From contig DATCIH010000057.1 in NCBI GenBank assembly GCA_036507955.1, positions 1 through 12,652 on the forward strand: 12,652 nucleotides of DNA. Direction: 5' to 3'. Positions 7,295 to 12,652 of the stretch are shown one piece after another; position 1 is the stretch's first letter, and each line of letters starts with the position of its first letter. The translations under genes and the position numbers were made by a program. The stretch comes from DATCIH01 sp036507955. Lineage in GTDB: Bacteria; Bacillota; Clostridia; Clostridiales; Clostridiaceae. Below the pieces are notes generated by a model. That model made no database searches. It saw only the letters and a list, made by a program, of their open reading frames with translations, and was not told where the DNA came from.

Positions 7295-7679
7295 CTAACT
7301 TTCAATATATATTATTACTTACAAAGTTGCATTTGTTTTCAAGATTGTTCCAAGCAAAGGCTTTATTACTTATAAAGAGAGGGCTTACACATGCGAACTA
7401 TTATGTAATTTATTATACACTATTTATTGTAACACGTTCTAATCTGAACAGGTACCCACCTTTGTGTAGTAAAGTAATTCATCATATTTAGCAAAACAAA
7501 TAAATCATTTTCCAAACTAAGTGTTCAAGAAAAACAAGTAGCAAAATGCAAGAAAAAGTTCATCAACTTGCAATAAATTAAGAAAAGGATTACAAAACTT
7601 GCATATATCATGAAAAATCAATACAAACAACTTAAATATGAATAATAGAAATATTAAACTTACAATTAATAAAAAAATA
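7295..7679. other. AT-rich gap between kinase-like gene and nifH relic
   Basis: No coding region is supported in these 385 bases. The part next to the kinase-like gene should hold its leftward promoter, but I see no box pair good enough to call. The right half (about 7510-7679) is extremely A-rich and repetitive and ends at the breakpoint of the nifH relic. Confidence 0.6.
7535..7630 (+). repeat. Degenerate 30-31 bp tandem repeat
   Basis: About three units begin near 7535, 7566 and 7597, each with a CTTGCA- or GCAAAATGCA-like start, an AAGAAAA-type core spaced about 30 nt apart, and a CATCA/TACAAA end. The two clearest units, at 7566 and 7597, both begin ACTTGCA and end ATACAAA or TTACAAA. 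Divergence is high and there are no unique spacers, so it is not a CRISPR array. Confidence 0.45.
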
Positions 7680-7925
7680 CGACTAGGTGGTATTATCTGT
7701 AACAGTAGAAAAGTTGATAAGGAATTAGATCTACTAAAAGCTTTTGCGCAGGAGCTAGGAAGTCAGTTAATATATTTTGTACCAAGGGATAACATGGTTT
7801 AGAGAGCTGAAATACACAAACAAACAGTAATAGAATTTGAGCCAGAAGCAGCTCAGGCACAGGAATACAGAAATTTGGCTCGTGCAATTGATAATAATAA
7901 GATGTTTGTAATTCCAAAACCAATG
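7680..7925 (+). pseudogene. nifH: nifH relic: C-terminal third of nitrogenase Fe protein
   Basis: The frame encodes the conserved end of dinitrogenase reductase: LGGIICNSRKVD (from 7683), then FVPRDNMV, an amber TAG at 7800-7802, RAEIHKQTVIEFEPEA and EYRNLARAIDNNKMFVIPKPM. In intact NifH the residue between PRDN-x-V and RAE is Gln, so a CAG-to-TAG change explains the stop. About the first 175 residues are missing, including the P-loop, both switch regions and the first cluster cysteine. The break at 7679/7680 meets AT-rich repeat DNA. The last 20-30 residues are also missing, because the frame runs directly into nifI1 sequence. It cannot make a working Fe protein. Confidence 0.92.
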
Positions 7926-8126
7926 GCACCGGAAAGGGTAGGTATTGTTCTTTCTGAATTATGTGATGCAGGTTTTCCAGCAGTTACAAAGATAGATGTA
8001 GTAGGACGTGGTAAGCAAAGAGGCGTTAAAGTTGGAGATGTTCACTATGATGAGATTCCAAAGGAAATGCTTATGCTAGTAGTTAAGGATGAAGATAGTG
8101 TATACCATAAGTTCTGGAAACTCTGA
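7926..8126 (+). pseudogene. nifI1: nifI1 relic (PII-like nitrogenase regulator), fused to nifH
   Basis: In frame after the NifH peptide comes PERVGIVLSELCDAGFPAVT, then VVGRGKQRGVKVGDVHYDEI and PKEMLMLVVKDED. This is the core of a NifI1/GlnB-type protein, including the T-loop region. NifI proteins shut down nitrogenase in response to nitrogen status and are usually encoded right after nifH. The first eight or so residues and the last third (C-terminal ATP-site region) are gone, and the frame ends in unrelated YHKFWKL. The longest start-to-stop frame begins at TTG 7875, has no ribosome site and spans the fusion. It is probably not translated into anything useful. Confidence 0.88.
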
Positions 8127-8151
8127 ATTAGATTGTAGGGGAGGCGGTATC

Positions 8152-8460
8152 ATGATAAAACCAGAGTATCATATTTTTGTCTGTACAAGTTCTAGAATAA
8201 ATGGAACTCAAAAAGGGTATTGTCATTCTAATGCATCTACTGAAATTGTAACAAATTTCATGGAAGCTTTAGAGGAGGCTGGTATCAGTGATAAGGTAAT
8301 GGTGACGAATACAGGGTGCTTCGGGCTATGTAGTGATGGACCAATAGTTGTAATTTACCCAGAAGGTATTTGGTATGGGAAGGTAACACCTGAGGATGTG
8401 GAGGAAATTGTTGAATCACATTTAGTTAATGGAGAAGTTGTAAAGAGACTGGAAATATAA
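8152..8460 (+). CDS. [2Fe-2S] ferredoxin, thioredoxin-fold (C. pasteurianum type)
   Basis: A 102-residue electron carrier closely resembling the [2Fe-2S] ferredoxin of C. pasteurianum, a thioredoxin-like-fold protein reported to bind the nitrogenase MoFe protein. Cys11, Cys24, Cys56 and Cys60 match its cluster ligands. The fifth, non-ligand cysteine (14 in C. pasteurianum) is Ser here. The C-terminus VEEIVESHLVNGEVVKRLEI is complete. ATG 8152 is preferred over an upstream in-frame ATG at 8089 because AGGGGAGG (8137-8144) lies 7 nt before it and the length then matches the family. It sits among broken nif genes yet shows no lesion. I see no clear promoter of its own. Confidence 0.93.
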   Translation: MIKPEYHIFVCTSSRINGTQKGYCHSNASTEIVTNFMEALEEAGISDKVMVTNTGCFGLCSDGPIVVIYPEGIWYGKVTPEDVEEIVESHLVNGEVVKRLEI

Positions 8461-8720
8461 AAAAGGTATAAAAAGTGGGCTACAGGAGCTCCATATATGA
8501 ACCTATTTAAGTCACTCGAGAATAGTTAAGGATGAAGTAGCAGTTAAAATTAGAGGATATGGTTGAAGCCCCCAAAGCCCCCTATTCCAAGTATAGTTAA
8601 GACTAAAACTCATCCACTTTTTATAAACAGTGTCTTTAAACATGTAAAATTTCATATACCTGTAGCCCATAATCTTAGAGAAGCTAGAGCCATGTTCAAA
8701 AGTTAATTATTATAAGTTAT
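8461..8720 (+). pseudogene. Unassigned debris after the ferredoxin, possibly nif-derived
   Basis: No intact gene is present. Short protein-like stretches appear in different frames. One frame is open for 50 codons (8554-8703, stop 8704-8706) without a usable start and ends KFHIPVAHNLREARAMFKS. Its HPLF...FHIPVA portion weakly resembles the N-terminal HPCF...HLPVAP block of the cofactor protein NifB, but the Cys-rich SAM motif that should follow is absent. Another piece reads VKDEVAVKIRGYG before a stop. An odd C-rich duplication (AAGCCCCC, AAAGCCCCC) is at 8566-8581. Origin in the genes that once lay between the ferredoxin and nifV is an inference. Confidence 0.35.
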
Positions 8721-8721
8721 T

Positions 8722-8767
8722 AAGGAATAATGCTAAAGCATAGGGCTTTTACATTATTCTTTTTTTA
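8722..8767 (+). terminator. Intrinsic terminator before nifV
   Basis: The outer stem GAATAATG (8725-8732) pairs with CATTATTC (8752-8759), and an inner stem AAAGC (8735-8739) pairs with GCTTT (8745-8749). A run of seven T residues (8760-8766) follows. It would end transcripts from the ferredoxin and debris region and isolate the nifV genes. Confidence 0.8.
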
Positions 8768-8787
8768 TTCTTTCAAATTTAGCTTTG

Positions 8788-8816
8788 TTGAAAAATATAA
8801 GGATTAATGCTATGAT
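8788..8816 (+). promoter_or_regulatory. Sigma-A-type promoter of nifV-omega
   Basis: TTGAAA (8788-8793), a 17-bp spacer and TATGAT (8811-8816) preceded by TGC form a good vegetative promoter with an extended -10. Transcription would start near 8823, about 37 nt before the nifV-omega start. No sigma-54 (GG-N10-GC) site is seen. Confidence 0.7.
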
Positions 8817-8859
8817 TATTTTATTATTAATTTAAATATGGAAAATAATTGAGGGAAAT

Positions 8860-9925
8860 ATGCCATTTAAATTTGAGGGACAAAATAAATATATTACAGA
8901 TAGCACTTTTAGTAGGTTAAGCCTTAAGGGTAAGCGGGATGAGTCATTAATAAAAAGCTTTATTTCTAAGTTATTAATGCTAGGGGTAGACTTTATTGAA
9001 ATGAGCAAATATACCATGCCACCTGCTTTAATAAATAAAGATATAATAATATATAAGGTTGAAAATATAGAAGATATGAGGGGCTTATCAAAGGAAAATA
9101 TTAAGCTAGTTTTATATTCCTATAAAACTGATTTTGACCTATGTAATATTATTAATTACATAGAAAACCAGAACTTTAATATAATAATAGAGCTTTATAT
9201 TGATGAATTTTTAAGAGTGGATGCTATATTACTAAAAATGAAGCTCAAGAAGCTATATTCTTTAAGATTTAAGGGTATGTCCCATTTTGATGAAGCTTTA
9301 AAAGGAGAACTTATAAAAGTAAAAGCTAAGGGCTATAAAATAGATTTATGCTTTAATGATAAATTGGATTTAGCAACCGCTTCCGCCTTAGAAGGCTTAG
9401 ACTATTATGACTTCTTAACAGGAGCCTTTAATGGAGGGGGAGATTTTACTTATGCTTCCCTTGAAGAGGTTGTTTTATCATTAAATGTTCTATATAAAGT
9501 GAAGGTAAGTTTAGATTCAAACATATTATCAAAGATGTCAGAGGAATATACCCTTTTAACTGGTAATAAAATTAATAGTATGAAAGCTATAAGTAGGAAG
9601 GGATATATTTAAATATGAATCCGGAGTTCATGCAGATGGAATAGAAAAAAATCCAGAAACCTACGAACCCTATGAACCTGAGCTTGTTGGACAAAGCAGA
9701 AAACTAATAATTGGTAAACATTCTGGATCAAAGGCAGTAATAAGAAAGCTTAAAGAATTAAACATTAATATTGAAGACAAGGAAGCTATAAACATTATCT
9801 TAAAGGAAATTAGGGAAATGAGTATAGCTTAGAAAAGAGGAATTATGGATGAAGAGCTTATTTTTATATGTAGTAAGCTTGGGTTAGGAGAACTTAATGA
9901 TAAGGATTGTGGATACGACACTTAG
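8860..9925 (+). pseudogene. nifV-omega: nifV-omega: homocitrate synthase omega subunit, broken
   Basis: In C. pasteurianum, homocitrate synthase for the nitrogenase cofactor is split into omega and alpha chains. This gene matches omega: a degenerate catalytic-barrel part (ITDSTFSRLSLKGKRDESL replaces DTTLRDGEQ), then the C-terminal region with FKYESGVHADGIEKNP and VGQSRKLIIGKHSGSKAV. The first 250 codons (8860-9612) stop at TAA because GGG at 9600-9602 carries one base too many; dropping one G restores DIFKYESG. In the restored frame a TAG at 9830-9832 interrupts a C-terminus of usual LeuA/NifV type (REMSIA-x-KRGIMDEEL) that otherwise continues to TAG 9923-9925, overlapping nifV-alpha. The ATG has GAGGG at 8851-8855. 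Two independent lesions make a sequencing error a poor sole explanation. Confidence 0.88.
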
Positions 9926-10690
9926 AGATGGTGAACAAAAATCAGGAATAGCACTAAGTCTTAAGGAAAAAGTTGAAGTGGCAAAGCTTATTTCCAAACT
10001 TAATATATTTCAAATAGAAGCTGGAACCCCTGCAATGGGTGGAGATGAAAAAAGGCCATTGAAGAAATGATGGAGCTTAATTTAAAATGCAAAATATCTA
10101 CTTGGAACAGAATGAACTTAAAGGATATTCAGCATTCCATAGATTGCAGAGTAGATATCATACATATTTCCGTGCCTACCTCGGAGCTTCAGATAAGAAG
10201 CAAGCTTTCAAAGGATGAAGCATGGGTTATAGATAGTATGAAAAAGGCAATAGCCTTTACAGTAGAGAAAGGCTTTCAGGTTATAATCGGTTTTGAGGAT
10301 GCTTCAAGAGCAAAACTCGATTTTCTTATAAAGCTTTCTAAGGAAGCATATATGGAGGGGGTAAGAAGGATAAGATATGCGGATACGGTAGGTATTTTGA
10401 CCCCATCAAAAATAAAAAGGGGCATTATAGCACTAAGGGAAGCTGTAGATATGTCTTTTGGAATTCATGCCCATGACGATTTTGGGATGGCTCTTGCTAA
10501 TTCATTAGAGGCAATAAATAGTGGCGCAGATTATGTGGATTGTACCTTTAAAGGTATAGGAGAAAGAGCTGGAAATTGCGATTATTATAAATTTTTAAAA
10601 GCGGTGGCTATAATTAACAAAAAGCCTATAAATCTTCAAGAGGTACTTAGGGTACAGGAGGAGATATTTGAAATTATTGGGCTTAATTAA
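9897..10690 (+). pseudogene. nifV-alpha: nifV-alpha: homocitrate synthase alpha subunit, frameshifted
   Basis: This is the catalytic chain of a split homocitrate synthase, which condenses acetyl-CoA with 2-oxoglutarate. It opens MIRIVDTTLRDGEQKSG (9897 onward; AGGAG at 9886-9890, 6 nt before the ATG). Later come GIHAHDDFGMALANSLEAI, with the metal-binding His pair, and GIGERAGN. The first frame stops at TGA 10068-10070. The tract of six A (10048-10053) needs seven for GGDEKKAIEEMMEL to read through into the frame that runs to 10690. With that base restored the protein would be 264 residues, about the expected alpha size. A start at ATG 10067 would lack the catalytic N-terminus. It overlapped the original omega end, so the two were translationally coupled. 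Confidence 0.88.
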
Positions 10691-10719
10691 TAAATTTATT
10701 ATGTGAAGGAGTATATGAA

Positions 10720-11586
10720 ATGGAGACAGTAGTTTTAGCGGATTCTTGTTGCGATCTACCTAGAAGTTATATTGAAGAAAACAAAGTGCCTGCCATGTCT
10801 ATTTCTGTTCGTTTTAAAGGGAAGGAGTATCCAGGAGATTTCGGAAAATCCCTGGAGTTTAAATATTTCTATGATGAGGTTAGGAAAGGCGAGATAGCAA
10901 CCTCCTCTCAAGAAAACACCTACAGTTTTGCTGAAAAATTTAGAAGCTTTGTTTTGGAAAATAAGGCTGTTATATATATAGGCTTATCCTCCGCTTTAAG
11001 TGGAACCGTCAATAATGCCTTTATGGCCAGTGAACAAATCCTTGAGGAATACCCAAAGGCTGATATAACTGTGATTGATTCTTTATGTGCCTCAGCTGGA
11101 GGAGGTCTATTAGTTTATTATGCAGTGGAAATGCTAAAAAGGGGAGCCAGTAAGGACGAAATCGTTAAGTTCGTAGAAGAAAATAAGCTAAAGGTAAATC
11201 ATTGGTTTACTGTGGAGGACCTTGTTTATTTAAAAAGGGGCGGACGACTATCTGGAACAGCAGCAGCCATCGGCACTTTATTGGACATAAAACCTATAAT
11301 GCATGTAGATAATGCTGGAAGACTTGTGCCAGTTACTAAGGTTAAAGGAAGAAAAAAATCTATTAAAGCTTTAGCAGAGCAGCTGGATGCCAGAATAATA
11401 AGGGAAGAGGAGCAAACAATATTTATAAGCCATGCAGATTGCATTCAAGATGCAACGACTTTAAAAAATATTATATTAGATAAGCATAAGTTTAAGGAAA
11501 TTATTATTTGTGATATAGGGCCAACTATAGGAGCTCATTCAGGTCCAGGAACCTTAGCCCTGTTTTTCTTAGGAGAAAAGCGATAG
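10720..11586 (+). CDS. DegV family fatty-acid-binding protein
   Basis: A complete 288-residue DegV protein. DegV/FakB proteins bind a fatty acid; FakB members present it to the kinase FakA for phosphorylation and lipid synthesis. Landmarks are DSCCDLP (8-14), TSSQ (61-64), SSALSGT (90-96), VEDLVYLKRGGRLSG in the middle, and the C-terminal GPTIGAHSGPGTLALFFLG. The ATG has GAAGGAG at 10705-10711, 8 nt upstream. It follows nifV-alpha by 29 nt with no terminator between. A weak promoter candidate (TTGAAA at 10668-10673, TAAATT at 10691-10696) may serve it directly. It is followed after 34 nt by moxR. Confidence 0.93.
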   Translation: METVVLADSCCDLPRSYIEENKVPAMSISVRFKGKEYPGDFGKSLEFKYFYDEVRKGEIATSSQENTYSFAEKFRSFVLENKAVIYIGLSSALSGTVNNAFMASEQILEEYPKADITVIDSLCASAGGGLLVYYAVEMLKRGASKDEIVKFVEENKLKVNHWFTVEDLVYLKRGGRLSGTAAAIGTLLDIKPIMHVDNAGRLVPVTKVKGRKKSIKALAEQLDARIIREEEQTIFISHADCIQDATTLKNIILDKHKFKEIIICDIGPTIGAHSGPGTLALFFLGEKR

Positions 11587-11620
11587 GATAGACTTATTTA
11601 TTAATTTAGGAGATGAAGAA

Positions 11621-12580
11621 ATGGAAATAAACGAGGTTGAAGAACTAGGAAAGAAAATAAAAAACAATATAGAAAAGGTTATTGTAGGCAAAGCTTCAAT
11701 TATTGATATTCTAATTACTGCACTTATCGCAGGAGGCCACGTATTACTGGAGGATGTACCGGGAACAGGGAAAACTGTTTTGGCGAAGACTCTAGCTAAG
11801 TCTATTGGCGTAACCTTTAAAAGGGTTCAATTTACCCCAGATCTGCTTCCATCAGATTTAACAGGAATTAATTATTTTAATCAAAAGGAAGGAGAGTTTG
11901 TTTTAAGAAGGGGTCCTGTCTTTACAAATATATTATTATCAGATGAAATAAATAGAGCAACTCCCCGTACTCAATCTAGTTTGCTTGAGTGTATGGAGGA
12001 AAAGCAGGTTACAATAGATGGCGTCACCTATGGTTTGGAGGCACCTTTCTTTGTTATCGCCACCCAAAATCCAGTGGAAACCCAAGGAACCTTCCCACTT
12101 CCTGAGGCTCAATTAGATAGGTTTTTAATAAAAACAGGAATGGGCTATCCTAATTTAGAGGATGGGAAAAAAATACTTGAAAGGTTCATTTTGGACAATC
12201 CTTTTAAGGACTTAAAAAGCGTATGTACAAGTGAAGAGATAACTGACGCATCCTTAGCAGCTAAGAAGGTATATATAGCCTCAGCTCTTTTAGAATATAT
12301 ACTTAGGCTTGTTGAAGAAACTTTAAACAATCCTTCTATAATATTAGGTTGTAGCCCAAGGGGAAGCTTAGCATTGATGAGAGCCAGTCAGGTATATGCA
12401 GCTTTAAAGGGAAGAAATTATGTTATTCCAGAGGATATTAAGTTTTTAGCAAAATTCGTACTAGCTCATAGGCTCATATTAAAGGACTCTATTAAAATAA
12501 AGGGTGTAACGGGTGAAAAAATAATTTCAGATATATTAGAGACGGTTACAGTACCTACGGAAAATTGGAAAGAGGAATAA
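11621..12580 (+). CDS. MoxR-family AAA+ ATPase
   Basis: A 319-residue AAA+ ATPase of the MoxR type, a chaperone-like ATPase that usually helps assemble or activate a VWA/DUF58 partner. Walker A is EDVPGTGKT (44-52), Walker B LLSDE (105-109), sensor 1 ATQNP (147-151), followed by the MoxR signature FPLPEAQLDRF. The C-terminal lid (residues 220-319) includes SPRGSLALMRASQ. The ATG has AGGAG at 11608-11612. Its stop codon is separated by 1 nt from the start of a DUF58-type gene, the usual moxR partner, so they form an operon, perhaps with degV upstream. Confidence 0.95.
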   Translation: MEINEVEELGKKIKNNIEKVIVGKASIIDILITALIAGGHVLLEDVPGTGKTVLAKTLAKSIGVTFKRVQFTPDLLPSDLTGINYFNQKEGEFVLRRGPVFTNILLSDEINRATPRTQSSLLECMEEKQVTIDGVTYGLEAPFFVIATQNPVETQGTFPLPEAQLDRFLIKTGMGYPNLEDGKKILERFILDNPFKDLKSVCTSEEITDASLAAKKVYIASALLEYILRLVEETLNNPSIILGCSPRGSLALMRASQVYAALKGRNYVIPEDIKFLAKFVLAHRLILKDSIKIKGVTGEKIISDILETVTVPTENWKEE

Positions 12581-12581
12581 T

Positions 12582-12652
12582 ATGAGAATACTCGTTATAT
12601 TACTGGCAGCTTTCGCATTCTTTATCCTAGAGAGATTTATATATGGAAAGAA
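12582..12652 (+). CDS. Start of a DUF58-type membrane protein (partial)
   Basis: An ATG 1 nt past the moxR stop is preceded by AGAGGA (12571-12576). The visible 23 codons give MRILVILLAAFAFFILERFI followed by YGK, an N-terminal membrane helix. That fits the DUF58 protein that normally follows moxR; the identification rests mainly on this context because the conserved body lies outside the window. Confidence 0.65.
   Translation, partial: MRILVILLAAFAFFILERFIYGK

Noticed and set aside
6319..7479. 17-mer direct repeat (6319-6335 and 7463-7479, 16/17) as element ends
   Set aside because: In DNA this AT-rich a few such matches are expected by chance in 12 kb, and the flanks do not agree.
7219..7491. 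90-codon plus-strand frame
   Set aside because: It overlaps the start of the kinase-like gene antisense and has no ribosome site or recognisable domain.
7535..7630. CRISPR array
   Set aside because: The 30-31 bp units are themselves divergent and abut each other with no unique spacers; no cas genes are nearby.
7693..7929. 78-codon minus-strand frame
   Set aside because: It is a shadow of the nifH relic, whose plus-strand frame clearly matches NifH.
8089..8151. N-terminal 21-residue extension of the ferredoxin
   Set aside because: ATG 8089 has no ribosome site and overlaps nifI1 debris, while ATG 8152 has one and gives the 102-residue family length.
9598..9612. Programmed frameshifting in nifV-omega
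   Set aside because: There is no slippery heptamer, upstream ribosome-like site or following stem-loop, and a second lesion (amber at 9830) would still truncate the protein.
7800..9832. TAG read as an amino acid (both amber codons in nifH and nifV-omega)
   Set aside because: TAG is used as a real stop by degV (11584-11586), the nif genes also carry frameshifts and deletions, and no recoding signal is visible. Decay is simpler.

Overview
The window is low-GC DNA and reads like a Clostridium chromosome. Evidence: strong AGGAGG-type ribosome sites, AT-rich spacers, some non-ATG starts, and relatives of the two-subunit (omega/alpha) homocitrate synthase and the 102-residue [2Fe-2S] ferredoxin known from Clostridium pasteurianum. 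The genus is an inference.

Left part (1-5440), ordinary core genes: tRNA-Asn with its own terminator; a leftward MFS efflux-type transporter (430-1659); a rightward EF-G-like GTPase (1826-3979) with a TTG start; a 78-codon gene (4101-4337) that lacks a standard start codon and sits directly after a perfect hairpin; and a ROK-family sugar kinase (4447-5394) behind an extended -10 promoter that adjoins a 14-bp palindrome.

Middle part (5440-7680), an accessory block: three leftward genes (Nudix hydrolase, two-helix membrane protein, P-loop kinase-like protein). Just past the 3' ends of the Nudix and kinase genes lie two copies of a 50-bp sequence, 78% identical. A possible dead small gene and a 30-31 bp degenerate repeat tract also lie here.

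Right part (7680-10690), the main finding, a decaying nitrogen-fixation locus. The C-terminal third of nifH carries an amber codon and is joined in frame to the core of nifI1 (PII-like). An apparently intact [2Fe-2S] ferredoxin follows, then about 250 bp of unassigned debris, then nifV-omega (one-base insertion plus an amber codon) and nifV-alpha (one-base deletion in an A tract). The structural nitrogenase genes are absent from the window. Because the ferredoxin is intact among wrecks, it probably has another job.

Far right (10720-12652): intact degV, moxR and the start of a DUF58 gene, closely spaced and co-oriented. I see no terminator between nifV-alpha and degV, so the promoter in front of the dead nifV pair may still feed these genes.
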